A stretch of 64,000 nt of DNA, taken from contig NZ_PENI01000029.1 of the NCBI RefSeq assembly GCF_003688995.1, forward strand, positions 1 to 64,000. The letters are read 5' to 3'. This DNA comes from Streptomyces shenzhenensis. GTDB taxonomy: Bacteria > Actinomycetota > Actinomycetes > Streptomycetales > Streptomycetaceae. The notes beneath the pieces are model-generated. The model was not told the DNA's origin and made no database searches. It was given only the letters and a program-made list of their open reading frames with translations. Shown here piece by piece: positions 36,299 through 45,631 of the stretch. How positions within the stretch are numbered: the first letter of the stretch is position 1; the number at the start of each line of letters is the position of its first letter. The position numbers were made by a program, and so were the translations under genes.

Positions 36299-36733
36299 TC
36301 ACGGGTGCATACGCGCCCCCTTCAGCACCTTGTCGACCGCGTTGCGCGGCCCGTACACCGCGAGCCCCACGAGGTCCAGTTCCGCCGTGGGCACCGCCCG
36401 GACGGCCGCCCGGTTGTCACGGTCGTGGCCCGTGGTGAAGAGGTCCGAGGTGAACACGGCCCGGGGCAGCGCGCGGGACAGGGCCCGGCCGTGGGCGGTG
36501 GTCAGCGCCTCCTTGGTGCCCTCGAAGACCAGGACCGGCTGGCGGAACATCGGCAGGTAGGGCACGCCGTCCGCGTCCTCGTAGGGCTCCCCGATCACCT
36601 CGGGCAGCTCCGCGCCCAGGCCGCTGACCAGGAACGCGGTGACGTTCAGGCGCTGCCAGGGCTCCAGGTCCGCGCGGAGCAGTACGGCGATCTTCGTGTC
36701 GAAACGGACGGGTTCCGGGCTCTGCGTGCTCAT
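36299..36733 (-). CDS. DUF2000-family protein
   Basis: 144 residues. The fold of this family resembles peptidyl-tRNA hydrolase II; segments include FDTKIAVLLRADLEPWQRLN, FLVSGLGAELPEVIGEPYED and LDLVGLAVYGPRNAVDKVLK. No biochemical role is established. It is divergent from the AraC regulator, 49 bp away, and may be its target. Confidence 0.85.
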   Translation of the reverse strand: MSTQSPEPVRFDTKIAVLLRADLEPWQRLNVTAFLVSGLGAELPEVIGEPYEDADGVPYLPMFRQPVLVFEGTKEALTTAHGRALSRALPRAVFTSDLFTTGHDRDNRAAVRAVPTAELDLVGLAVYGPRNAVDKVLKGARMHP

Positions 36734-36782
36734 GCAGTGAGCCTGCCGGGCGGCCCGGGACGCCGTCTTGTACGTTCTTTGC

Positions 36783-37580
36783 ATGGCCGCGCGTCCGGAA
36801 GTCTCCGCCTGGCGCCCGCGCGTCCCGGGTGTCGTGGAGGTCTTCCATGCGCGTTTCACCGAGTACGCGTATCCGATGCATGTGCACCAGGCCTGGACGC
36901 TGCTGATCGTCGACGACGGGGCCGTCCGGTACGACCTGGACCGGCACGAGCACGGCACCCCGCACGACACGGTCTCGCTGCTGCCGCCGCACGTCCCGCA
37001 CAACGGCTCCCCCGCCACCCCGCACGGCTTTCGCAAGCGCGTCCTCTACCTCGACGCCTCGCGGCTCGGCGACGATCTGATCGGCCCCGCGGTCGACGGC
37101 CCCGACCTGCGCGATCCGCTGCTGCGGTGGCGCGTCGGACAGGTGCACGGCGCGCTCGCGCGGCCGGGCGACGAGCTGGAGGCGGAGAGCAGGCTGACGC
37201 TCGTCGAGGAGCGGCTGCGGGCCCACCTGCGGCCCCGGATCGGCGCGGCGCCGCTCCGGCGGGACCCCGCGCTCGCCCGGTCCCTGCGGGAGTTGCTCGA
37301 CGAACGGATCGCGTACGGCATCGGCCTGGAGGAGGCGGCGCGGCTGCTGTACGCCCATCCCGCCCATCTGGTACGGGCGTTCAGCTCCGCCTACGGGATC
37401 GCGCCGCACCAGTACCTGATGTCGCGCCGGGTCGAGCGCGCCCGCCGCCTGCTGCTCGACGGGCGGGCAGCGGGCGAGGTGGCGTCGGCGACCGGGTTCT
37501 ACGATCAGGCCCATCTGACCCGGCACTTCAAGCGGCTGGTGGGTGTGACCCCGGGGCGCTACCGGCTCAGCGCGCGCTGA
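36783..37580 (+). CDS. AraC-family transcriptional regulator
   Basis: 265 residues. The N-terminal cupin-type sensing domain includes YAYPMHVHQAWTLLIVDDGA. The C-terminal double helix-turn-helix includes LEEAARLLYAHPAHLVRAFS and ATGFYDQAHLTRHFKRLVGV. It probably controls the divergent DUF2000 gene, a common arrangement; the ligand is unknown. Confidence 0.92.
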   Translation: MAARPEVSAWRPRVPGVVEVFHARFTEYAYPMHVHQAWTLLIVDDGAVRYDLDRHEHGTPHDTVSLLPPHVPHNGSPATPHGFRKRVLYLDASRLGDDLIGPAVDGPDLRDPLLRWRVGQVHGALARPGDELEAESRLTLVEERLRAHLRPRIGAAPLRRDPALARSLRELLDERIAYGIGLEEAARLLYAHPAHLVRAFSSAYGIAPHQYLMSRRVERARRLLLDGRAAGEVASATGFYDQAHLTRHFKRLVGVTPGRYRLSAR

Positions 37581-37608
37581 GCCCCGTACGGGTTGCGCGG
37601 GCGTACGG

Positions 37609-38121
37609 TCAGTCGGCCGGACGCCGAGTCAGGTGGGCGAACGCGTCCAGGTTCCGGGTCGATTCGCCCCGGGACACCCGCCAGGCGTACTCCTTGCGGA
37701 TCGCGGCGGCGAAGCCGAGTTCCAGAAGGGTGTTGAAGCTGCCGTCCGCGGCCTCCAGGACCTGGCCGAGCAGGCGGTCGGTCTCCTCGGCGGTGACGGA
37801 GGCCAGCGGCAGCCGGGCGGTGACGTAGATGTCGCCGAGCGGGTCGACCGCGTAACTCACGCCGTACAGCTTGAGGTTGCGCTCCAGGAGCCAGCGGTGG
37901 ACGGCCGCCTCGTTCTCGTCGGGGTGGCGGATCACGAACGCGTTGAGGGAGAGGGAGTGGCGGCCCACGATGAGCGAGACCGTCGTGGACAGCTTGCGGG
38001 TGCCGGGGAGCTTGACCACGTAGCTGCCGGGCTCCGGGCTCTCCCACTCCAGCTCGGCGTCCTTCAGGGCATCCTCGATGACCTGCGCCGCCCGCTGCTG
38101 CTGCTGTGAAGCCTCACCCAT
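37609..38121 (-). CDS. YbjN-domain protein
   Basis: 170 residues with the type III chaperone-like YbjN fold (VSLIVGRHSLSLNAFVIRHP, VHRWLLERNLKLYGVSYAVD). In mycobacteria and Streptomyces a YbjN gene follows mshA; the role is unclear. It overlaps mshA by 8 bp. Confidence 0.92.
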   Translation of the reverse strand: MGEASQQQQRAAQVIEDALKDAELEWESPEPGSYVVKLPGTRKLSTTVSLIVGRHSLSLNAFVIRHPDENEAAVHRWLLERNLKLYGVSYAVDPLGDIYVTARLPLASVTAEETDRLLGQVLEAADGSFNTLLELGFAAAIRKEYAWRVSRGESTRNLDAFAHLTRRPAD

Positions 38122-39451
38122 GGGGCGAGCGTACGCGACGGCGGTGGGCCTGGGTCGCGGCCGTGTACACGTCGGCGGTGGCGGCGGCCGCGGTGCTCCA
38201 GCCGAAGGACTGCGCGTGCCGGGCCGCGGCGGCGCCCATGAGCGCGGCCAGCTCCGGGTCCTCGGCGAAACGGCGCAGCACGCGCGCGTAGTCGGCCGGG
38301 TCGTGGCCGCGCACCAGGAAGCCGGTCTCGCCGTCGCGCACCGCCACCGGAAGCCCGCCGACCGAGGCCGCGAGCACGGGCGTACCGGCCGCCTGCGCCT
38401 CTATCGCGACCAGCCCGAAGGACTCGCTGTACGACGGCACCACCAGCACCGAGGCCGCCCGGAACCAGTCGGCCAGCTGCTCCTGGCCGACGGGCGGGCG
38501 GAACCGCACCACATCGGCGATGCCGAGCCGGGCGGCGAGCTTCTGCAGCCCCTCGGGCTTGGCGAGGCCGCTGCCGCTGGGCCCGCCGACCACCGGTACG
38601 ACGATCCTCGACCGCAGCCGGGGGCACTCGTCGAGGAGGACGGCCACGGCGCGCAGCAGCACGTCGGGCGCCTTCAGGGGCTGTATGCGGCCCGCGAACA
38701 GCGGGATCAGCGCGTCCTGCGGCAGGCCCAGCCGGGCGCGGGCGGCGGCGCGGCCGTCGGCCGGCAGGAAGCGCTCCAGGTTCACGCCCGGGTGCACCAC
38801 GGCGACCTTCGCCGGTTCGGCGGCGTAGTGCCGGACCAGTTCGTCCGCCTCCTCGGCGGTGTTGGCGATCAGCCGGTCGGCGGCGACGACGATCTGGGTC
38901 TCGCCGATGACGCGGGCGGCGGGCTCGGGGGTGTCGCCCTCGGCCAGGTTGGCGTTCTTGACCTTGGCCATGGTGTGCATGGCGTGCACCAGGGGCACGC
39001 CCCAGCGCTGGGCGGCGAGCCAGCCGACGTGGCCGGAGAGCCAGTAGTGGGAGTGGACCAGGTCGTAGTGGCCGGGGCGGTGACCGGCCCAGGCCTGCAT
39101 CACGCCGTGGGTGAAGGCGCACAGCTGGGCCGGGAGTTCCTCCTTGGCGAGGCCCTCGTAGGGGCCCGCGTCGATGTGCCGGACGAGCACGCCGGGGGCG
39201 AGCTGCACCGTCGGCGGGAGGCCGCCCGCGGTGGCCCGGGTGAAGATCTCCACCTCGATGTTGATCGCGGCGAGGCGCTGGGCCAGCTCCACGATGTAGA
39301 CGTTCATGCCGCCGGCGTCGCCGGTGCCCGGCTGGTGGAGCGGTGAGGTGTGCACGGACAGCATGGCCACACGGCGGGGCCTGCGGTGCAGTCGCAGCCG
39401 CGCGGGCGCGGCCGGTGAGCGACGCCCGAGCCTGCTGACGTACTGGCTCAC
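38114..39451 (-). CDS. mshA: D-inositol-3-phosphate glycosyltransferase
   Basis: 445 residues from a GTG, GT4 family. The UDP-GlcNAc fold has the early GDAGGMNVYIVELAQRLA loop, GRIQPLKAPDVLLRAV, and the catalytic EAQAAGTPVLAASVGGLPVAV segment (ExxxxxxxP). It starts mycothiol biosynthesis by joining GlcNAc to inositol-3-phosphate. The N-terminal 30 residues are basic. Confidence 0.95.
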   Translation of the reverse strand: MSQYVSRLGRRSPAAPARLRLHRRPRRVAMLSVHTSPLHQPGTGDAGGMNVYIVELAQRLAAINIEVEIFTRATAGGLPPTVQLAPGVLVRHIDAGPYEGLAKEELPAQLCAFTHGVMQAWAGHRPGHYDLVHSHYWLSGHVGWLAAQRWGVPLVHAMHTMAKVKNANLAEGDTPEPAARVIGETQIVVAADRLIANTAEEADELVRHYAAEPAKVAVVHPGVNLERFLPADGRAAARARLGLPQDALIPLFAGRIQPLKAPDVLLRAVAVLLDECPRLRSRIVVPVVGGPSGSGLAKPEGLQKLAARLGIADVVRFRPPVGQEQLADWFRAASVLVVPSYSESFGLVAIEAQAAGTPVLAASVGGLPVAVRDGETGFLVRGHDPADYARVLRRFAEDPELAALMGAAAARHAQSFGWSTAAAATADVYTAATQAHRRRVRSPHG

Positions 39452-39636
39452 GTGGCGTTCCTCCTCGTCGCGGGCATGCCGTTCGGAGGACGCGGAACGC
39501 CCTCCAAGGTGGTCCAACAGCGGAGGGGGCAACTCCATTTCCCGATCATGGTCTTTTACTCAATCATTACCCATGATCGCTCAACCGTTCGATACCGGAA
39601 TGCGTGGGCACACCGGGGCCGCTTACCCTCATACGC

Positions 39637-40482
39637 ATGACAGCCCGCGCCGTCCTCCCCCGCTCTCGGCGTCGCTCGAACGGGGGCACCCCCGTCGTGG
39701 GAACGGTGACGCGCGGGACCACCAACCCGAACCGCCTGCGCCGCATGGACCGCTGGATCGCCGCCACCCACGGCGCCGAACTGCGCCGCGCCGCCGACCC
39801 GGTGGCCGTCGACCTCGGCTACGGGGCCGCGCCCTGGACAGCCGTCGAACTGCTCGGCCGGCTGCGCACCGTCGCGCCCCGCACGCAGGTGGTCGGCGTC
39901 GAGATCGAACCGGCCCGGGTCGCGGCGGCCGAGCCGTACGAGCGCGCCGGGCTGCACTTCCGGCACGGCGGCTTCGAGATCCCCCTGCCCCGTCGCCCGC
40001 AGCTCATCCGCGCCGCCAACGTGCTGCGCCAGTACGACGAGGCCGAGGTCGCCGGCGTCTGGACACGGCTGTGCGCGCGGCTCGCCCCCGCCGACGGGCG
40101 CTCCCGCGGCGGGCTGCTCGTCGAGGGCACCTGCGACGAGATCGGACGGCGGCACGTCTGGGTGGCGCTCGGTCCTGAGGGCCCGCGGACGGTCACCTTC
40201 GCGACCCGGCTCGGCTCCCTGGAGCGCCCGTCCGACCTCGCCGAACGCCTCCCGAAGGCGCTCATCCACCGCAATGTGCCCGGCGAGCCGGTGCACGCCT
40301 TCCTGCGCGACTTCGACCGCGCCTGGGCGGCCGCCGCGCCCTACGCCTCCTACGGCGCCCGGCAGCGCTGGATCCGAGCGGTACGGGACCTGACGGCCGA
40401 CTGGCCGGTGACAGACACAACACCACGCTGGCGACAGGGCGAAGTGACGGTGACCTGGGGGGCGTTGGCACCTCGGGGGTAG
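39637..40482 (+). CDS. SAM-dependent methyltransferase
   Basis: 281 residues. SAM-binding strand AVDLGYGAAPWTAVELLGRL and VVGVEIEPARVAAAEPY are visible, then IRAANVLRQYDEAEV. Actinobacterial proteins of this type are annotated as class I methyltransferases of unknown substrate. The stop codon lies inside the first unit of a tandem repeat (40461 onward), and the gene's last 45 bp recur about 985 bp downstream. Confidence 0.85.
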   Translation: MTARAVLPRSRRRSNGGTPVVGTVTRGTTNPNRLRRMDRWIAATHGAELRRAADPVAVDLGYGAAPWTAVELLGRLRTVAPRTQVVGVEIEPARVAAAEPYERAGLHFRHGGFEIPLPRRPQLIRAANVLRQYDEAEVAGVWTRLCARLAPADGRSRGGLLVEGTCDEIGRRHVWVALGPEGPRTVTFATRLGSLERPSDLAERLPKALIHRNVPGEPVHAFLRDFDRAWAAAAPYASYGARQRWIRAVRDLTADWPVTDTTPRWRQGEVTVTWGALAPRG

Positions 40483-40795
40483 GGGGGTGGGGCGGTGCCT
40501 GGGGGTCGGGGGCTCGGCTCGGGCGTGGGGGGCGTTGACACCTCGGGGATAGGGGGGTGGGGGGCGCCTTGGTGGCTGGGCGGCGGTGCCCGGGAGCCGG
40601 GGGGCTTGGCTCGGGCGTGGGAGGCGTCGACACCTTGGGATTAGGGATGCTGGCGGACGCCCTGTGGGCTGAGTGGCGGTCCGCGGGAGCCGGAGCTTGG
40701 CTCGGGCGCGAGAGACGTTGACGCCTCGGAGTTAGGGGCGCTGGCGGACGCCCCAGGCGGCTGAGTGGCAGCGCCCGGAGGCCGGGGGCTTGGCC
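40461..40795. repeat. Four degenerate tandem repeats beginning in the methyltransferase 3' end
   Basis: Units start at about 40461, 40531, 40623 and 40714 (70, 92 and 91 bp apart). Each opens with a variant of GGCGTTGACACCTCGGGG-TAG-GGG, then a G-rich stretch with GGGAGCCGGGGGCTTGGC-like sequence. The first unit contains the methyltransferase stop. No coding function is seen in this part of the 1.3-kb gap. Confidence 0.75.
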
Positions 40796-40849
40796 TGGCG
40801 GCGGCATTCCGGGGCCGGGTGGTGTGTTGGGGCCGGGTGGTGTGTTGGG

Positions 40850-41419
40850 CGCCGGTGAAGCGTCCCCCGGCGGCGAGGCGCAGCCGCCGCAGCGACGGAG
40901 ACCGGCGCCACCACGATGATCGAACCGTTGATCAGGGCGAGCGAGGCGCCCAGGTGCAGCAGCGCCACGAAGCATCCGCCGAGGACGTATTCGGAAGCCG
41001 GGAGCTCGGCCGGCACCGGCATCCCAGGGGCAGGTGGCATGTTGGGCACCCCTGAGTCGTCCCCGACGGCGATGCGCAGGACCGCGGCGACGGAGACCAG
41101 CGCCACCACGACGGTCGAACCGTTGATCAGGGCGAGCGAGGCGCCCAGGTGCAGCAGCGCCACGAAGCGTCCACCGAGGACGTATTCGGAAGCCGGGAGC
41201 TCGGCCGGAGCCTGCGTCCCAGGGCCGGGTGGCGCGTTGGGCGGCGATACGCAGGGCCGCGGCGACGGAGACCGGCGCCGCCGCGATGATCGAGCCGTTG
41301 ATCCGGGCCAGCGCAGCGCCCAAGTGCAGCAGCGCCACGCAGTGTGCGCCGAGGGGGTGTTCGGGTTCGCCGCTCGCGGTCGGCCGCCGCGGAGTGCCGG
41401 TGCCGTCGGCGGAGGACAC
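40850..41419 (-). pseudogene. Triplicated small membrane-protein gene, frameshifted
   Basis: Three copies of a 195-bp unit, marked by CGAACCGTTG at 40921, 41116 and 41291. 195 bp is 65 codons, so the duplication was in frame. The unit encodes ELPASEYVLGG then FVALLHLGASLALINGS and a second hydrophobic stretch (VVALVSVAAVLRIA): a two-helix hairpin. The upstream copy (first in minus-strand order, start ATG 41419, MSSADGTGTPRRPT) lacks 20 bp after LRIA, which shifts the frame, so the first copy is no longer joined in frame to the others. Downstream the frames run into Pro-rich repeat sequence. I treat the locus as a decaying expanded gene; the ancestral role is unknown. Confidence 0.6.
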
Positions 41420-41423
41420 GGCG

Positions 41424-41470
41424 GCGAAGTGACGGTGGCGTGAGGGGCGTTGGCACTCCGTGGTCAGGGG
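41424..41470 (+). repeat. Second copy of the methyltransferase 3' end
   Basis: GCGAAGTGACGGTG and GGGGCGTTGGCAC repeat the last codons of the methyltransferase gene (40439-40485) with a few changes. The two copies bracket the triplicated gene and tandem repeats, as if the block arose by local duplication. The 297 bp that follow, up to the NlpC/P60 gene, hold no gene and must contain its promoter. Confidence 0.65.
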
Positions 41471-41767
41471 CAGCGCCTGAATACCAGGGACTTGGCCCCG
41501 TCGAAACCCCAGGTCTGATGAATATTTTCAGGCTAGCTGTCTAATTAGCCCGGCACCGACCCCACACGGCGAGTCGGCCACACATGCCTCGGCGTGGCGA
41601 GGAACGATCTACGCGAGTCGTTCGTCACAAAGGCGGGAGATCGTCATGACCGGGTGGGAAAGAGGGGAGGACCTACCAAGTACCACCTCTGTCGCTTTAC
41701 ACAGCGACATGACACGATCCCCCAGGCCCGTAAGTTACTGACGGTAAATCAGTTTGGGGGAAGAGGT

Positions 41768-42853
41768 ATGGGAACGGGCAAGCGCGGCCTGACCACGACC
41801 GCGGTGACCGTGGTCTGCGCGGTCACCATACTGGCAGCGCCCGGCACGACGTTCGCGAGCCCCTCACCGGCGCCGTCCCCCACCGCCTCGCCGTCGACCG
41901 CCCCGAGTCCGCCTCCCAACAAGGACCTTGAGGCAGTCCACAAGAAGCTCGAGCAGCTCTACCACGCCGCGGCCGTCGCCACCGACGCCTACAACGCGGC
42001 CGAGGAGAAGGCCAAGGAGCAGTCCACCGAGATCGTCAAGCTGGCCCAGAAGATCGTCCAAGGGCAGCGCAAGCTGGACGAGTTGAAGGACCGCGCGGGC
42101 GCCACGGCCCGCGCCCAGTACCGCACCGGCGGACTGCCGCCGGAGGCCCAGCTGATGCTGAGCGACGACCCGCAGCAGTTCCTGAGCGGTGCGGGACGGG
42201 TGCTCCAGGGCCAGCGGGCCACCAAGGGTCTGATCGGTGACATGACCCGCACCCAGCAGCACTTGAAGGAGTACGCGAAGGACGCCTCCGCCCAGTGGGA
42301 GAAGCTGGAGACGGGCCGCAAGGCGAAGGCCGCCGCCAAGAAGAAGATCAAGCAGCAGATCGAGGCAGCCGAGAAGCTGGAGTCCCGGCTGGAGAAGCAG
42401 GAGAAGGAGCGGCTGGCCGAGTTGGAGCGGGAGGCCGCGTACAGGGCGCAGACCGCCTGGCTCGACACCGGGATCCTCAAGGAGGTCAGCGGCAAGGCGT
42501 CCGCACAGGGCAAGAAGGCCGTCATGTTCGCCTCGGCCCAGATCGGCAAGCCCTACGAGTGGGGCGCGGAGGGTCCGGACACGTTCGACTGCTCGGGCCT
42601 GACCTCACAGGCTTGGGCGACGGCCGGCCGGCCCGTCCCGCGCACCTCGCAGGAGCAGTGGAAGCAGCTCAGGCACATCGAGGTCAAGGACATGCGCCCC
42701 GGCGACCTCATCATCTACTTCGACGACGCCAGCCACGTCGGGATGTACGTGGGCGACGGCGCGATCGTCCACGCTCCCCGCCCGGGCCGAACGGTGACGG
42801 TGGCGGGGGCGGGCTCGATGCCGATACTGGGCGTGGTACGACCGGACGCGTGA
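41768..42853 (+). CDS. Secreted NlpC/P60 peptidoglycan endopeptidase
   Basis: 361 residues. Signal peptide MGTGKRGLTTTAVTVVCAVT with cleavage near TFASP, then a Ser/Pro linker. Residues 50-235 form a long coiled coil (AVHKKLEQLYHAAAVATDAY, KKKIKQQIEAAEKLESRLEK), as in RipA-type enzymes. The catalytic domain has Cys275 in FDCSGLTSQAW and His in SHVGMYVGDG. It cuts the peptide stems of peptidoglycan during growth or division. I looked for, and did not find, a c-di-AMP riboswitch in its leader. Confidence 0.94.
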   Translation: MGTGKRGLTTTAVTVVCAVTILAAPGTTFASPSPAPSPTASPSTAPSPPPNKDLEAVHKKLEQLYHAAAVATDAYNAAEEKAKEQSTEIVKLAQKIVQGQRKLDELKDRAGATARAQYRTGGLPPEAQLMLSDDPQQFLSGAGRVLQGQRATKGLIGDMTRTQQHLKEYAKDASAQWEKLETGRKAKAAAKKKIKQQIEAAEKLESRLEKQEKERLAELEREAAYRAQTAWLDTGILKEVSGKASAQGKKAVMFASAQIGKPYEWGAEGPDTFDCSGLTSQAWATAGRPVPRTSQEQWKQLRHIEVKDMRPGDLIIYFDDASHVGMYVGDGAIVHAPRPGRTVTVAGAGSMPILGVVRPDA

Positions 42854-42869
42854 GCGGGGGCGGTGCGAA

Positions 42870-43390
42870 TGACGCCGGACGCGGGGCGCGGGGCGCGGAG
42901 GCGAGTGAAGCCGAACGCGGCACGAAGGCAAGGAACGCCGGGCGCAAGGCGAGGGCGAGGACGCCGGGCGCGGCGCTGGGACGGGCGGGGCTCGATGACG
43001 AGGAACGCCGAGCGCGGCGCGAGGGCAAGGGACGACAGGCGGAACGCGAGGGCGAGGACACCGGGCGCGGCACGAAGGCAACGCCGGGCGCAAGGCGAGG
43101 GCGAGGACGCCGGGCGCGCGACGAAGGACGCCGACGCGGCGCGGGGACGACGTACGACGGGCAGGGCGCGAAGGCAAGGGCGCCGAGCGCAACGCGGAGG
43201 CGCGGAACGCCGAGCGCGGCGCCGGGACGGGGGGCTCGATGACGAGGAACGCCGAGCGCGGCGCGAAGGCAAAGGACACCGGACTCGGCGCGAGGGCGAC
43301 GGACACCGGGCTCAGGACAAGAGACACCGAGCGCGGCGCAAGGGCAAGGGACGCCGGGCTCGGCGCCACAAAGGGCGTGACGCGGGTCAT
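42870..43390. repeat. About 520-bp GC-rich minisatellite
   Basis: Degenerate 25-35 bp units built on GGAACGCCGAGCGCGGCGCG and GAGGGCGAGGACGCCGGGC. A longer block, GCTCGATGACGAGGAACGCC and what follows, occurs at about 42990 and again about 240 bp later near 43230. Open frames on both strands are repetitive Arg/Ala/Ser/Pro sequence without ribosome sites. The whole 776-bp gap between the NlpC/P60 and phosphatase genes holds no supported gene. Confidence 0.8.
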
Positions 43391-43629
43391 GTGACCCAGG
43401 ACACGCCCAGCCCCGGCAAACCCCGCCAGGACGTGAGCTTCGTCATTCCGACCCCACCACCCCCATGTCCAACTGCGGTACAGAACACGGCATATGACAG
43501 CGGCCAGCGACGGAGCGACGCGGCTCACACCATTCCGTTGCGGTGGCCAGTACCGCTATGGTCCCCGTCGGGTGGGTCGAGGTCCCTCGCCCCGCCATGC
43601 CCTCGGGGGGAGGGAAGGAACCCAACACG

Positions 43630-44943
43630 ATGCCCGTACCCGTACCGCGGCAGAGAGCGATCCCGGCCGTGGAGAGTGGTCAGGCGCAGGCCGGGTCGGC
43701 AGTCGGCGGCCCCGCCAAGAAAGAGGCCGACCGAACGGACGCCGGTGCCCCTACCTCGGCCGGCGCCACGCTGACCCTGCTGCTGATCGAGGACGATCCG
43801 GCCGGTTCACCGATCGTGCCCGAACTGCTGGACTCGGCCGGCAAGCCGATCCGCGTCCGCACCGCCCGCAACCTCACCGAGGCCGGACGGCTGCTCACCG
43901 ACGACGTCCACTGCATCCTGCTGGACCTCGCGCTCCCCGCAGCCGGCCGGTCCGGCGACGGTGACGACGAACTGGCCGTGCTCAAGCATGTCCTCGAACT
44001 CGCGCCCCGGCACGCCGTCCTCGCGCTCACCGCGTCCGGCGACGCCGAGCGCGCCGCCGAGGCGGTGCGCGTGGGCGCCCAGGACTACCTCTTCCGGGAC
44101 GAACTGGACGGGCGGCTGCTGAGCCGGGCCATCCGCTACGCGGTGGAGCGCAAGCGTTCCGAATCGGCCGAGCGGCGGCTCGCCGAGGGCCGGCTGCGCG
44201 CGCAGGAGAACCGCCGGCTGGAGCGCGGCCTGCTGCCGACGCCCCTGCTGGACGGCTCGTCGCTGCGCTTCGCCGCCCGCTACCGCCCGGGCCGCTCGCG
44301 CGCGCTGCTCGGCGGTGACTTCTACGACACCGTACGCACGCCCGACGGCACCGTGCACGCCATGATCGGCGACGTCAGCGGGCACGGCCCCGACGAGGCC
44401 GCGCTCGGCGTGGAGCTCCGTATCGCCTGGCGGGCCCTGACGCTGGCCGGACTGTGCGGCGACGAGTTGCTCGGCACGCTCCAGCAGGTGCTGGAGCACG
44501 AGCGCGCGGACGAGGAGATCTTCGCGACCCTGTGCACGGTGGACATCTCCCCCGACGGCCGCTGGGCGGGCCTGTGCCTGGCCGGCCACCCCTCCCCGCT
44601 GCTCGCCCGCCCGGACTGCCCGGCCCGACTGCTGCCGTACGACAACAACGGCCCCGCACTCGGCCTGCTCCCCGGCGCCCGCTGGCCGCGCATGCAGGTG
44701 GAGCTGGGCGCCGAGTGGAGCCTGATGCTCTACACCGACGGTCTGATCGAGGGCCGGATCGGAAGGGGCGGGGAGCGCCTCGGGCAGGACGGGATGGTGC
44801 AGATGATCCGCCGCCAGTTCGCCGAGGGCCTGCGCGGCGAGCGGCTGTTGCGGGCCGCGGTCCATGAGGTCCGCGACCTCAACGGGGGCGAGCTGACGGA
44901 CGACGTGGCGGTGGTCCTGCTGGACCGGGTGCCGCAGCCCTAG
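43630..44943 (+). CDS. Receiver-domain SpoIIE-type serine phosphatase
   Basis: 437 residues from ATG 43630. A receiver domain (about 50-175) has the acidic pair LLIEDDP and Asp in CILLDLALPA; the usual Lys is replaced (DYLFRDELDG). A linker coiled coil leads to a PP2C/SpoIIE domain with metal ligands in LGGDFYDTV, GDVSGHGPDEAALG and LTDDVAVVLLD. RsbU-like proteins of this kind dephosphorylate anti-anti-sigma factors and so release a stress sigma factor; the partner is not in the window. In-frame ATGs upstream (43543, 43597) have weaker ribosome sites. Confidence 0.9.
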   Translation: MPVPVPRQRAIPAVESGQAQAGSAVGGPAKKEADRTDAGAPTSAGATLTLLLIEDDPAGSPIVPELLDSAGKPIRVRTARNLTEAGRLLTDDVHCILLDLALPAAGRSGDGDDELAVLKHVLELAPRHAVLALTASGDAERAAEAVRVGAQDYLFRDELDGRLLSRAIRYAVERKRSESAERRLAEGRLRAQENRRLERGLLPTPLLDGSSLRFAARYRPGRSRALLGGDFYDTVRTPDGTVHAMIGDVSGHGPDEAALGVELRIAWRALTLAGLCGDELLGTLQQVLEHERADEEIFATLCTVDISPDGRWAGLCLAGHPSPLLARPDCPARLLPYDNNGPALGLLPGARWPRMQVELGAEWSLMLYTDGLIEGRIGRGGERLGQDGMVQMIRRQFAEGLRGERLLRAAVHEVRDLNGGELTDDVAVVLLDRVPQP

Positions 44944-45184
44944 CCGGGCGGGCGTGGCTGACCTGATAGCTGTGGCTGGCGTGACTGACGTAGCGACTGT
45001 GGCTTGCGTGGGCCATGGGGCACGCACGGGCTGTGGCGGGCGTAGCCAAGAGCCGCGCCGCGCGTCGGATCCACCTCAGCGAGCCCGTAGGCGGACTCGG
45101 CGAGCGCGCACCTGCCGCGCACGGCAGCCGGGATGCTCGGCGGTCTTGGCCCCCGGCGGCCGAGGTGCCGTGCTCCCGGACGTG

Positions 45185-45532
45185 TCAGCGGCCGCCGTTG
45201 TACGGCCCGTACGGCCCGTCGCTGCTGCTTCCGCCGCGGCCGCGGCCCCAGCCGCTGCCGCCCGACACCTGCTTGAGCGCGGGACGCACATCCACGATGT
45301 AGACGATGCTCGCGACCACACCGATGATCGGCAGGATCGAGAGGATCGAGAACAGATAGCTCACCACCAGCGCGAGGGCCAGGATGATCAGCCAGAACAC
45401 CTTGTTCTGCTTGTCGGCCGCGCGGAAGGCGTCCTCGCGACGGAACGCCGCGTCGAACAGCCCGAACGCGGAGAGGGCCATCAGGACGATCTTCAGTAGT
45501 CCCAGGAACCCCGCGAAGCCCAACATCAGCAT
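45185..45532 (-). CDS. DUF2516-family membrane protein
   Basis: 115 residues from ATG 45532 (a GTG at 45541 is an alternative). Three hydrophobic segments: LGLLKIVLMALSAFGLF, VFWLIILALALVVSYLFSIL and IIGVVASIVYIV. The C-terminus is Gly/Ser-rich (GGSGWGRGRGGSSSDG). Function unknown. The 242 bp between it and the phosphatase gene, which converges on it, hold nothing recognisable. Confidence 0.87.
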   Translation of the reverse strand: MLMLGFAGFLGLLKIVLMALSAFGLFDAAFRREDAFRAADKQNKVFWLIILALALVVSYLFSILSILPIIGVVASIVYIVDVRPALKQVSGGSGWGRGRGGSSSDGPYGPYNGGR

Positions 45533-45586
45533 GTCGCCCACCGCCCGTTCTTTCCGACTCCTACGCGGCAACCGTACCCGTACAAC

Positions 45587-45615
45587 GGGCCGGGCACCCC
45601 AAGGGTGCCCGGCCC
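45587..45615. terminator. Terminator after the Lys-rich protein gene
   Basis: GGGCCGGGCACCC, a 3-base loop, and GGGTGCCCGGCCC: a 13-bp perfect stem between the two minus-strand genes. Confidence 0.9.
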
Positions 45616-45631
45616 ATACGCGCGCACGCCC

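Noticed and set aside
40262..41419. 385-residue minus-strand frame
   Set aside because: Pieces together different frames of a triplicated unit and Pro-rich repeats; not one protein.
41471..41767. c-di-AMP riboswitch before the NlpC/P60 gene
   Set aside because: Known in some Streptomyces cell-wall hydrolase leaders, but the conserved core sequence was not seen.
40461..43390. Possible CRISPR arrays
   Set aside because: Repeats are contiguous and degenerate, with no unique spacers of constant length and no cas genes.
42863..43774. 303-residue Arg/Gly-rich frame
   Set aside because: Lies in minisatellite repeats with no ribosome site and runs into the phosphatase gene in the wrong frame.
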